Part shown: positions 32,552 through 43,388 of the stretch, in pieces | Position numbering within the stretch: position 1 is the stretch's first letter | Layout: the number at the start of each line of letters is the position of its first letter | Source of the DNA: Aphanomyces cochlioides | Taxonomy: Eukaryota; Oomycota; Saprolegniomycetes; Saprolegniales; Verrucalvaceae | Reading direction: 5' to 3' | NCBI GenBank assembly: GCA_019828595.1 | Contig: JAHQRK010000015.1 | Location: forward strand, 1,922,001-1,986,000 | DNA: 64,000 nt | Notes under the pieces: model-generated | What the model saw: only the letters and a program-made list of their open reading frames with translations | Told to the model about the DNA's origin: nothing | Databases searched by the model: none | Translations under genes and position numbers: made by a program

Positions 32552-33075
32552 ATGCTGACTTCTTCAAAGATGAAGTTGTCGAATGTGTTATTGTTGGTCG
32601 CACTGCGAAACTTTTGTGAAGACGAAGAAAGCTCTTTGGTGGAATTCTACATCACCAAATACGAACGAAATGACGCCTTGTGCAAGAAGCATTTTCGTTT
32701 TACGTCATGGCAAATCAGCGAGATCGTTTCTCTCTTTCAAGTTCCCTTGTTCATTACTCTCACAAATGGAGCAAGGTGTTCCAGATTGTTGGCTATGTAT
32801 GTCCTGCTCAAGCGAATGGCTTATCCATGCCGTTTAGTTGATTTGGAACTCTTTTTTGGCATAAAAATCCCTTTGCTCTCTCGTATTTTGACTTATATGG
32901 TTGGCTTTATGTATCGGTTTCGCGGCGCTTTGTTCTGTGATCATACTCTTCTCGAGGAATCCGTGCTAACTACATTTGCTGACGCTGTTGCAAGGAAAGG
33001 CTCGCCCCTAAACTGTGTTGTGGGGTTATAGATGGCACAGTACATCCAATTTGCCGTCCCTCTACAGTGCGCGCC
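32552..33075 (+). pseudogene. PIF/Harbinger-type transposase fragment
   Basis: A 159-codon frame starting at ATG 32552. It contains FRFTSWQISEIVSLFQVPLF, LKRMAYPCRLVDLELFFGIK and a following helix-rich stretch, the pattern upstream of the DDE_4 catalytic core. At about 33,010 the frame shifts by one base and GVIDGTVHPICRP follows, which matches the first catalytic Asp motif (DGT) of Harbinger nucleases. The remaining catalytic part is absent after about 33,075. No inverted repeats were identified. Confidence 0.55.
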
Positions 33076-33330
33076 ACATCATTGCAGCCACCTTGCATTT
33101 GACGCAAAATTCCACCACTCCTATATCGCGCCTCGCAATGATCGCGAAATGCATATACAGGATTGGCGGAATAGTTTGAGCTTCAAATATCCCGCCAATC
33201 ATGGCTGAGTGTCATGAAAATGAAAATTTGATGGCAATACCGTGCGTCAGAGCATTGCAGGTCACTTCTAAATTAGCATCATATCGCGATAATCTATTAC
33301 TTAAAGCTCTAACGCAACACGTAAGTACGA

Positions 33331-33424
33331 GAGTAATTTTTACATACAAACGTCAAGTCAAAAAATGAGTAATTTTTATGTACAAATTCCAAGTACAAAA
33401 ATGAGTAATTGTTACATACAAACG
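33331..33424. repeat. 36-bp tandem repeat, about 2.6 units
   Basis: Units start GAGTAATT at 33331, 33367 and 33403: each runs GAGTAATTTTTACATACAAA and on to AAAAAT, with some changes. A related motif (TACATACAAACATCAAG) occurs near 20,870. Confidence 0.6.
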
Positions 33425-35403
33425 GAGTAAGGAAACTGGGCATTCTCTGGACCCAATTTTCTCCCGTCGACATGTGTACAACCTTTATCGTATGTCACGT
33501 CACATCCATCTGCAATAACATTGTCGTATGTCTCCTATACAGCACATCTTCTTCCTGAAGTATCCATATGCCGTTCAGCTCTCCAACGAACTCTCACAAT
33601 TAATTTGATTTCTGTGGCGCAAAAATAAAATGAGACAGTGAATCCAAATTTCACTATGATAATTTATTCCTCGTGTAAAATTAATCTCCAGAACAATTTA
33701 GTCTAAAGATTAATACTTGAAAAGTAAGGATAGTTCGCAAAAGATACTGTCAAAAATAATTCAGTCATTATTGATGCCATCTTCAATTTTGATCCGTTCT
33801 TCGGAAACGCAGTATAGTACAAGGAAAACCATCTACAGACTCAGGAGAGGATAACCAGAAGCGCACTACAAGTAAAATCCTCTAGAGACTCGGGAGGGGA
33901 TAAACAGTCCCCCAAAGTTCTCAAGACGGAAAAAGGTAATTTCCTTGTGGAAGTTTGCTTTGTGTTATCGCGATCGCGCCACAGCCACACTATTTTAATT
34001 TATAGACTTCCACTCAACTGGGCTCTGCACGGTAAAAGGCTCCTCGTGGAGCCAGAGTTTCTGCAAATACTACATGATAAGCAGTCGTCATTTGAAAAGC
34101 TCATGCGTCGTTGGTGATGTACGAGACGCTGACGACCATCGCCAAGCTTTAGGATATCTAGGCCCATGCTTTTATGCTCGAAAATTTCCAAGCTGTCTCT
34201 TGGAGGAAGGCTGTGATGATCATTCATTCGGCAACTTGTGAAATGATCATCAATGCACAATTCCCAAGCCAGTTTTCTTTGATCTCTCTATGCCCTAATT
34301 GTATTACTCTAGGCAGCAAAGATGTCATTTACTGACTCATTGACGGAGAATAAATTGTCAACTCAGGACTTCTGGTAGTCACAATGCCTTCAATCAAACG
34401 AAAAAAGATTTGAGAGGAAAATCAAAGCAAATTAAGGACAAATCAGGTCCAAGGTCACCACTCCTGACGTGCTCTGGTTTACGTAATATCCATGACAAAG
34501 AATGCGATGATTGACTCCCTGGTCGACTTTTTGCTTTAATTAAATGGGTTTTTGTAGAGTTGACACTGTTGTAGTGTTTTTGAAGGGAAATCTTTGAATT
34601 TGTGTATGCGTGTCTTCAAAGTTTGTATTATTCCTCCATCGAGAGACTCTAAGAAAGATGTGGCTGCAACCTAATCAATATATTTGATTGAGGTGCGAGC
34701 ATTCAACACGAAGATGCATTTTCAACCATCAAAAGAATATAGAGACTCGCCACTCGCAGCGTTTTGTTGAAGTGGTCTAACTAGTCTTAGAAGAGACTGG
34801 TTTTGATGCAACCCTTTGTCCTGGCGTGATGGACCCTTTGTTCTTGGATATTCTTCGACCCAAGCAAGGTGGAACATTGTAGTTTCCAGTGAACAAAAAC
34901 GTCAAGCTGTGCAACATCGACCACTCGAGATACCCACTCGCGACGTCTGACACGTTCGAAAGTTCTCATGGTAGATTGGTGGATCAAGCACCAACAACAC
35001 ACGCGAGTATCCCACACACACCACAAGATGAATATCTACTCGTGTTTTCTCTCCTGATGACCCACTTGTCACTTGCAGATCTCGACCCTTCGGCATACCC
35101 ATCGGCGTTTGATGAGTCAGCCATTGTGAGCCGTTGGCTTTTCTAATGCGGATCGAAATTTTTCTTCTTTTCATACCGGAATCCGATAAGCAGTATCGTC
35201 AAATTCTTAGTTAAAACAATATTGCACTTGTTTTCAGTAGAGTATTCGCCAACAGTTATTTGGAAGCATAGTTAGAACAGTATGTCTCGAATAAATTGTA
35301 GCTCTTATACTTTTGTAAATAACTGGTAACAATGTGCAGTTTACTATAGTATATGTTAGTAGTCTTTTGTTTAGTAGTTTGTATACATGACTTTGTATAT
35401 CAA
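33425..35403. other. 2-kb stretch without recognisable genes
   Basis: No supported coding frame. Several short frames exist on both strands (for example near 34,000-34,260 and 34,890-35,145), but none has a motif I recognise. Two nearly identical short blocks lie at about 33,845 and 33,885 (CAGGAGAGGATAA / CGGGAGGGGATAA). Confidence 0.4.
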
Positions 35404-35478
35404 AGCTGTTTAGTCTAGCGGTTTTGTATGCAGTGTGTAAAGGATGTGACCCGGGTTCGAGTCCCGTTGAAATTTTTT
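35404..35478 (+). pseudogene. tRNA-like Pol III unit or tRNA pseudogene
   Basis: An A-box match TAGTCTAGCGG (35411-35421), a B-box match GGTTCGAGTCC (35454-35464) at tRNA spacing, and a T6 run (35473-35478) as a Pol III terminator. The T-arm can pair, but the anticodon stem and acceptor stem do not. It is therefore a degenerate tRNA or a tRNA-derived SINE head rather than a working tRNA. Confidence 0.5.
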
Positions 35479-35539
35479 CCTGAGTAGTTTCATAAATGGC
35501 GTGAGCGGTTGCATTTAGAATATTTTTGCTTCGTTATCC

Positions 35540-36959
35540 ATGAGCAACCATCAGCGCTTGGACTTAGACTGCCTCAACAAGACGATTTTGGTGTCTCTTT
35601 TGAGATGGGCCACTGGAAAAGGCCACGTTGGTCTGAGCAAGAACAGCTTAAAAGAGCGATTGAAAGAACTGCCTGATGGAGGTCCTCCTTTAATCATTCA
35701 TGAAGACATTTCTAACGCGGAGGCTTGGTTGAATGCAATCCAAGATCCTCCTCAAGCAATGTTGCAGTGGCGCCATCAATGTCTGGCTTTATGCAACCCA
35801 AAGAGTCTGTCAAATGTTCCAGGTACTGGCAAGAATATAAACATCTCATTGTCTTTATCATTAGATTTTCCATCGTATTGGATGCTCGATAGAGTGTCTT
35901 CATCACATTCAAGTGTCTACATCGCTCAACTGTCAAAAATATGCAGTTGTAGAGAAATCAAAGAGTAAGATGTTTGGATATGGATTTAAGACTAAAATTC
36001 TGCAGTCTACGCGAAATTGATGAATCACTACACGTTTGCGCACAAGAGTTCTCAAGAGAGCCATTGGCGAGATCATACTCTTTCATGAGAGTAATCAAGG
36101 TCATTGACAAGTGGGGTGAGTTTCACTTTGAATGGTGTTTGTAGTAGTTTCTCATTGTAGTAAGTTATAACCCAATGGATATGATGCCAGACAATTCAGT
36201 ATATAAAGCTCTGGTTGACAAATTAGTGGAGTTATGTCAATCTAAAAGCATTCCAATCACATTGTCCGCTTTCTGTGAACGTAAGTGTGTCAATTCTTTT
36301 CGCTTTGAGTAATGTTTGCGCAGATCGAATAGTGTTTCCTTTGAAATTCAATTATACATGCCCAGTTCTTTCCCCAAATGCAGCTCTGAGCAGGAAGAAG
36401 TATGCTGTAGGCGGGAAGGCTAGCGAAAGGGCAGTTCGTTCGCTATTGAATAAAGCCCGTGCCATTCCTGCAAAGACATTGTACTCCCTCACAGTAAGCT
36501 AGATCAACCGATTTCATTAATTACACGTAGATAACACTGATAAATGGATCCAAGCCTAACGAGTCGTTCGTCAAAGTCTTCAAACCGAATGAAACATACA
36601 CTATTGAAGGAAATGAACGCGCTGCGTTATTACAGCAAGCTCTGGCATTGACCTCTGAAGAAAGAAACGTGCAAAACGTTCTTTGTGACTTCGAAATTCA
36701 AAGTTTAAAAGAAATGCGCAGAGTAAGCTCCTTCTTATGCGTATTGTTTGAAAAACTCCCACAGCGTATTCGAAATATCGTGGCCGATACCTTGGGTATC
36801 AAGCCTATCTGGGCAAAAGATACAAGAAAACCGCATTGGTTCCCCGATTCCGTGCCCTGGAATGACCCTAAAACTTGGCAAAAAGAAGAATGCGTACTAG
36901 TTTGTCGAGCAGCCCTTAACGAGATGTATAAAGTCGACGACTCAAACAGCTCGGTGTAA
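35540..36959 (+). CDS. Intact six-exon gene of unknown function (403 aa)
   Basis: Exons 35540-35822, 35865-35964, 36006-36115, 36161-36280, 36324-36493 and 36531-36959. All five introns are GT-AG, 37-45 nt, and all phases join to one frame of 404 codons including the stop. The first intron is 42 nt and in frame, so it could also be retained. I recognise no domain. Visible features: a Lys/Leu-rich helical N terminus (GLSKNSLKERLKELPDGGPP), a basic segment (SRKKYAVGGKASERAVRSLL), and a Trp/Pro-rich C-terminal segment (PHWFPDSVPWNDP) before an acidic end. There is no signal peptide or membrane segment. Conserved splicing inside a transposon-rich region suggests either a host gene or cargo of a large DNA transposon together with the next gene. 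Confidence 0.65.
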
Positions 36960-37259
36960 GGATAAAAGTAAATGGATTTGACATTGAGCTATGATCGAGA
37001 AATCATACCTGCAGTAAAGCAAATATATCGGTCAAACCGAAGTCGTGGTGCGATGTGACGAATAGATGGAAGTAGCGTAATGTATTGTAGTGGAGTAGTC
37101 AAACACTGGAATATAACTGAAACCGCTGGCGTGAAGAGTCGCATTTTCCCTAGCTGTGAAATTGGTAGCTCCGGACGCATCATCAAGTAATAACTATCGA
37201 CAAGCTAAGGTTGACTGGTGCTCTTACTGGTGCTCTTACTTTGCTGTACAGGATACACA

Positions 37260-39380
37260 ATGCCCAGAGGCACGGACGATCAAACGACCAGAGAGGAATC
37301 CTCCAGACCTCCTCGTGAGTCGGCAAATGAAGTTGCAACCAGACACACCTTTCCACAACAGTGTAAGTTGACATATCTGTCTAAGTCACAATTACACTGT
37401 AAACCAGTTGCACAGGTTGTGGGACAAGAAGACCCATACATGCGTGCCGGTGGAATCGTTGTTCACAATGCTCGTGTTCTTGTAGTGCCCACAGTCACTC
37501 GGATGTTATCTACTCTAGAGCGAGAAAACTCTTTAGGGATAGTCTGGCCACCCAACACCAGGCGCAACAACATTTTTTTTCTATTCATAAACGTTCGGAG
37601 GCAGATACACGTGCAGAATCAACCACTTAAATATTCTCAAATGTCTCTGTAGGATTTTATATGGATAGAGCCAACTCCACGCACACAGGGTCGGAGGCAG
37701 ATCATACGTCCGATCTTGGCTCAGGACATAATTCGTCTGGCAGAGAAGGCGATAAGAGTGATGACTACTGTTTCAGCTCTGACTCTGCGTACGACTATAT
37801 ATCTAGCCATACAGATATCAACAGTGATTCATGGTGCTCAACGGATTCGCGATACTTACAACTTTTGTCAGCGACAAAGTCACTTGTAACTTTGTTTCCA
37901 GGTTAACCCTCATGTTTCTACTATTTCTAACTAGTTGCTTAGGAAAATTGTATATCCTACCAAATTGCAATGATACATTTAGACGTGTGTATTACATTCG
38001 CCCAGTGCACGTATATCGTGGGCTCGTCCAATGTTATGACATTCCTGTGGAGATTTACTGGTGTTCACATTGCTCATCAGAAAAGAATTCCAGGTCACGT
38101 CTAATTCTCGATAAATCTTACGATGTGTCACATTCACGTGCTGCTTCAATATTTGTAGACTGCAACCATGATAAGTTTGAATGTACACATGTTGCAGCAT
38201 TGAATTCACTCTTGGTAAATCAAGAGAGGCCGTTGGATGCGACATTCGATGACATTGCCCCTGGAATTCAGTTTATCATTCAAGAACAAGATAAATCTAC
38301 TGTCTATTTAAGTGCTTGCTCTGCGGCTGATCCTTTGGACAGATCCGTGCTTGTTGCAGTCAGCAAGAAGGAAGTCAAATGTCTTGTCATGGTTCAAAAT
38401 TGTGCAGACATTCGGCAAATTGGTATGCTTGTCACGGGGATATTTTTTGGGATCCTGATTTTTGTAATGAATCGGAAGCTAGAGATAGCAGTGAAGCGAA
38501 TTATGTCTCAAACCCAGTCAGTTTGCCCACTACAGCATTGGAGATGAGAAACGCAATTGAAGCTAGAGGGTTTAGGCGTATTTCAGATTTGACATCTCAA
38601 GAATTTACTATTGAGGAACTCGGCTCAGTCCCCTGTGAGTGTGGCTACGTTTTCGATATGGACAATGGTATCACAGCGAAAGCCTTCGTATATGATTTGA
38701 CCTCGTGTATCCAAGTCCAAACTAAATATTACCAATGCTTGAATCCTTATTGTACAAAAAAATTGGCTGCCAGTGGTGAAAAGCATGGTCTTCTACTTGT
38801 GACACCAAACCATTACTTTGACTTTTTACTATGTAACATGATTCGACTTAATCTAATTATTGGTCCAACTACACTCCGTGGCACGTGGCGAATTTTTCGA
38901 CAACAAGTTAGCATGGTATCAATCCACTTCTGCTCATGGCCTCTATTTCGTAAAGCATGCTGGAAAATTTTAGACAGGTATCAAAAGAGAATTTTTTAAG
39001 TGTATTTGACAATCATGTAGTGCTAGAATCAACTTTGTGAAATCATTTGCTTGCCCGCACTGTGGCAATCTTGACACTGCACCAATAATAATAGGTGATG
39101 GTACAAAGGTTGCATGCAGGGCTGGACTTGCTGGTGAAGAAAACGCAATACCTTGCGTTGACACGCTTGCATGCGGGCTAGAAATCTCGGATAGAATTTT
39201 TATTCGTTGCCCTCGAACGAGAAAACTACTGAGGTCTTACGCACGCCTCCAAAGACATGGTTCAGTCGAATTGGTTCATGTTGATGTTGTCAACAATTTT
39301 GATATATCACAATTATTAGACTCCCTCAGTCAGAACGCTCCATTCATGAGGCTTGTCGCAGTGAGTCAGCAAAAATCTTG
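37260..39380 (+). pseudogene. Decayed Cys/His-rich multi-exon gene, possibly from a KDZ-type transposon
   Basis: Starts at ATG 37260 (MPRGTDDQTTREESSRPP). Exons I can place: 37260-37362, 37408-37610, 37653-37901, then from 37943, with 41-45-nt GT-AG introns. The second and third exons join only if a T8 run near 37,575 had one more T, so one frameshift lies there. An acidic Ser/Asp-rich segment follows. After it come Cys/His-rich segments: YWCSHCSS, FECTHVAALNSLL, then (after a frame change near 38,380) CRHSANWYACHGD, CECGYVFD, YYQCLNPYC and finally ACPHCGN. Further frame changes occur near 38,890, 38,985 and 39,030. The cysteine clusters resemble those reported beside Kyakuja-Dileera-Zisupton transposases, but this is tentative. 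Confidence 0.45.
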
Positions 39381-40020
39381 ATTCCGATCGCAAATTAGAC
39401 TGAAGTACCTCGGATCCAACGGACAAGTTTTGCAACAAGCCAAGGCAATCTTTCATTGTTGTAGGCGACTTTGATGGTGATGGTAGGTATAATGAGTGCG
39501 TGTGGCCTCCGACTCCACTTCTCTGGCTGTCAAGCCCATCGGCATAATACTCATGTCGGTTCTTGGCCGTGATCTCTTGTCCGGCATGTACCAAGTTCAC
39601 CTTTCCAGTTACTTGGGTTTTAGCGAGTAGTGAAAGAGAGATGCTGCCGGCCGTAACTCCGTGTTCCTACACCAGGATGCGACAGTCGACAGAGTTATCA
39701 CAGCATTATCCGGATATACGGTTAAACAACGGTAACCGACTCACGAAGAGCATGATCAACGAGGACCGGATAGAGACACGAATCCGTAATTTCTTCTTCA
39801 AGGATTGCTTCTTTCAAGACACCCTCTCCATGCACATTAAGTTTAGAATGGCCATGCCGAAGATGATCCAGGTATAATTTAAATTGTCAATTTATCGCCA
39901 TGCAGTAGAAGTACAGCGTGATCTGACGCACAGGGCCGAGGCGAGGCTTGGATAAATAACAAATAACATTCAAGCAACGACGAGAGGGCACCTCGCACCA
40001 GGGACTATTCAAGTGTTCCT
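39381..40020. other. Spacer with no identified gene
   Basis: About 640 bp. An open minus-strand stretch (39,316-39,600) and a plus-strand stretch (39,563-39,877) exist, but neither shows a motif I recognise. TATCCGGATATACGG near 39,713 contains the same TCCGGAT core as the 8.4-kb promoter. Confidence 0.35.
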
Positions 40021-40099
40021 TCAACGGGAATCAAGGTTTTTTCAAATCTACTTCAAACTTGCTTTTTTTGCGGTAAATGACGACGATAACCCAGGATTG

Positions 40100-40205
40100 G
40101 ACTGCGGAAGCTTTGTCTTTTGATTTTTAGATGCCGCTGACAGAAAAAAGGATATCTTTATGACTGTGATAGTTGAAGATGGCTGTGGGCTAGACACTAC
40201 GGTGC
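40100..40205 (+). pseudogene. CRN relic (short)
   Basis: The stretch reads FLDAADRKKDIFMTVIVEDG, which aligns with the middle of CRN copy A (LLDAAKNN...EIVDDGRG). The nucleotide match (TTTTTAGATGCCGCTGACAG and on) is clear but the surroundings are full of stops. Only this block is convincing. Confidence 0.4.
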
Positions 40206-40639
40206 TGCTGGAACTGCTTTCTATCAAGTTGGAGTCCATTTGTTTATGATTGTGAAGAAGCACGTGTGTAAGTTTGTTTGATTCTCCCACTCGTTTTGGC
40301 TGGGACCATTTATCTATGGACATCGATCCGTGAGATACAGCAATGGATCATCATCGTGCAATTGACGAACTCTGGAATTTCGAGATGGTTGTGACTCATT
40401 GCCACCAGACACAATTTTTATTATTGCAGGAAAGACAACGTGATTTTACCAAACCATTTCTACTTCCACAAATCCGACGTCATGCCTGATATTGGAGAAT
40501 CGCATTTCTTGGATGCAATCGATATATTGAAGAAAGCATTGAAGTCCATGTTTTGAATACCTTTCCTGAAATCCGTGACGATGCCCAGACAAAATCGCCG
40601 GCTATTTTGGACAAATGTACACATCAGTATGAAATTCTT

Positions 40640-41185
40640 CTTTGTGCTGGGCAACAGGAGCGATGCATTTTTTCTGATTGTTTTTATCCTGTCAACAGCG
40701 CGACAAGTTCATGTTGCTCTTCAAAAAAGAGTGGTTGTGCTTCCCAAACATTCTCTTCGTGATGGTAGAATACTACATCTGCACAACTTCACCATATTTA
40801 CTCAGGTAAATTTGTTATACGAACAACTCTCATCAACAGTAAGTTTCGGCTAGGAATCGCAGACATGCGACTTCAATACAGCAAACCTCTTGGCGTGTTC
40901 TATTTGGACACATTCCTGCATGGATATTTTCTCCTCTACACCAGGATGGATTCATGTCTAAACCTAGATTTGACGCAGCTCTGTTTGACCTTGGCACTTG
41001 AGTCTATAAAAAACGTCAAGATAGATGTATGAAGAAGCAATGAAGAGGGTAATTGTGCTGTCAGTTAACAATACCACCACCACATTTCAGACATTTTCAA
41101 CCGGCAATACTATTTCAGCTACAGTGTCTTACTGACATGTCCTCGACAAAATCCGATAGAATGCTCGTTCTTCTGGTAGATATTG
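40640..41185 (+). pseudogene. Relic of an IS630/Tc1-type transposase
   Basis: Near the end, 41,107-41,172 reads YSVLLTCPRQNPIECSFFW then a stop. This matches the catalytic-Glu region of the transposase at 20,190 (YSPMLNPIECYF). Upstream, ALQKRVVVLPKHSLRDGRIL (about 40,712-40,770) may correspond to the segment after the first Asp. It is heavily mutated, with no inverted repeats seen. Confidence 0.35.
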
Positions 41186-41221
41186 TCAATATTTAATCCC
41201 TGGAATGGATTTGCACGCTAG

Positions 41222-41911
41222 TGTGATGAAGCATGATGCAGAAGACACAGAAAACAAGAACGCGCGCGCATTCACATGACTGTAGAGCGCCACCACCGAA
41301 GCGTGAACCAACCGATTGCCTCGCGATGGCACATCCTCGACAGATGAAAGCACGAGGGCCAACCAACAAGCAGCGAACAAGTTACAGATGAAGCTTGGCC
41401 AATGCTGGGGGACGCTGCGGTAAAGAGAGCGAGCAGAAACGATATAGGAACAATGGACCAGAATAGAGAAAAGTCGAGTAGATAGTTAACCTTTGAATTC
41501 ACTTCCGCTTTGTCGTGTATGACCTAAGGTCAACAGCTTCAACTGTTCGAAGAAGTACCCCAATCCAAGACAGCTAGTTTTGGAACGCACGACCGACTTT
41601 CATTGCGGCTGCGTGATCCTGTTTTTGGTTGTTGTGCCCGGTGTGCCAGCGACCCCCTTGTACTGTGATCTTGTGAATAGCCCTTAACCAGCGCTCGAAG
41701 TGAGTTTTGACGCGAGTTTCGACGGGCCTCGAAACACCTCCCCCTTTTATCCCAACCTTTTTCCACTCGAAGCCTTGCAAACTCCGAGTCGTTCGTTGTA
41801 CCCTTTGCACTCTCAAAACGCTTGCAGGTCGAAAGTCTCATAAAGAGCCTTTGACCGACAAATTCTTGTGTGAGTGTGTGAGTTTCCTTCCGCACACGCC
41901 CCCCCATCACA
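41222..41911 (+). repeat. 5' LTR of gypsy element 2
   Basis: 690 bp with TG...CA ends, next to the CTAG duplication; it includes the promoter-like 3' part with a TCTTGTGTGAG stretch that differs by one base from the 3' LTR. Confidence 0.9.
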
Positions 41912-42183
41912 AGTGGAGCGCCAGACCGGGTTTGACCCTGCAAGATGAGTAGTGCGCCAACGAACTTTGAAGATTTGCCTCTCCGGGCGGCGAGCGAATA
42001 CCAAGTTGAAGATGAAGACCGTCGCGATGTCGCGTCATCCCGATCTCCCTCTTGGCGACCGAGTGAAGATTTACCAGCTCCGTCTGGAAGCTCTCGTCCC
42101 TCGGCTAGGGTGGTTCATCCAGCCGCTCACACGGCTCACGACCCCCCTCAGAGCATGACATACAGCCCGAAGGATTTATCACC

Positions 42184-43388
42184 ATGTCCATGCTCCAACA
42201 AAACAATGACCAATTAGTCAAGACACTCATGGCTATGCTCAAAGAACCCAAAGTCGAGGAAGAACTGGACCCGTATGATCCCGACGTATCCCCGATTGGA
42301 GACTTCCAAGATTCACCCAGCACCGTGCGACTGATGCCGGTCGAAGCCTTGCCCAATTTTGATGGCGACCGTGTCAACCGAGACGCCGCCGCTTCCTGGT
42401 TGCAACGCTTCGAGGAAACTGCTATTGCCTGCGGGTGGTCTGACAGAGAAGTGCTCCGTCGATTTCGATTGCACTCTGACAAACCTGTTCACGACTGGTT
42501 ATTCCAGATCGACGCCAACTCGAAGACCGAGATTTATTACAACATGACTCAGGGGCCGAACGAACACATCAAGGCGTTCTTCGTCCGATTCAATGCTGCA
42601 GCCTTGCGCATTCGATTCGACTACCGGAAGAGCAGGGAGTTCCTTGAAGAGCATATCGACCGGTTTGCGCGGAACGTGCGGAGTCGCGTGCTTGCTGATG
42701 CGATCAACACGCAACAGTTCCGAAGCATCGACGAATTTGAAGACTAATTGGACAAGCAGCAACAAAAAGAAGCCATCGATCGGTTCCAAACCCGGGCAAC
42801 GTCGGCGCAACCCAGCGCGAGCCAAGCACCTCTCCCTGTTGGAGATCGGAGCAAGACTCGCAAGCCTTCAGTTCAGTTTATGGATATGGAAGCTCTGGAT
42901 GACAGTTACCAAGCCGAAATCTTTGCCCTTGGTCGTTACAATGGCTCCGCCAAGCGTGTCCAATGTCAAGAATGTGGTCGTGTGAGCACTTTACTATTGA
43001 CGGTCAATGTTGGTCCAACCTTTACTGTTCTATCTGCACCAAGATGGGACACCCAGAGACCAACTGCTACAAAGCCTGTGCCCTCTGTATCCCGCCACAC
43101 AACAAATATGAGCGATGCGACAAGCGGGAGAAAGTGGCAGCGTTGAAGGCTTTCCTAGAAGAGCAATCCATTGGGGGCCTGCCTTCCTTGGAGTGTTTAA
43201 CTTCTAAGTCCGGAGGAATTGCGAATCCTCGATCGTGTCGGACACAACGCACGCAACAAACTACCGCCAGAAAAAGCAGAAAACAAGAAAACCCCAGAAA
43301 AAGCAGAAAACAAGAAACCCACAGAAAAATCAAGATCAAATGCATACCCCCCACCGACCCAGACCTCGAAGTCGGTGACTACATGTGA
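42184..43388 (+). pseudogene. Gag of gypsy element 2 (stop and frameshift)
   Basis: From ATG 42184 (MSMLQQNNDQLVKTLMAMLK) the capsid-like region includes FDGDRVNRDAAASWLQRFEE and AFFVRFNAAALRIRFDYR. An in-frame TAA at 42745-42747 interrupts it (FED*LDKQQQ) and the same frame continues. Near 42,975 the frame shifts to reach a CCHC zinc knuckle (CSICTKMGHPETNC). A 5' frame from 41945 may be an upstream leader peptide. A short duplicated Lys-rich unit (PEKAENKK, twice) lies at 43,267-43,320. Confidence 0.7.

Noticed and set aside
34000..35150. Open frames in the 34-35 kb region as genes
   Set aside because: No motif, no plausible splice partners, and openness on both strands similar to chance.
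43266..43320. Duplicated Lys-rich unit in gag of element 2 as a separate repeat feature
   Set aside because: Only two units of a low-complexity Lys/Glu linker; noted under the gag entry.
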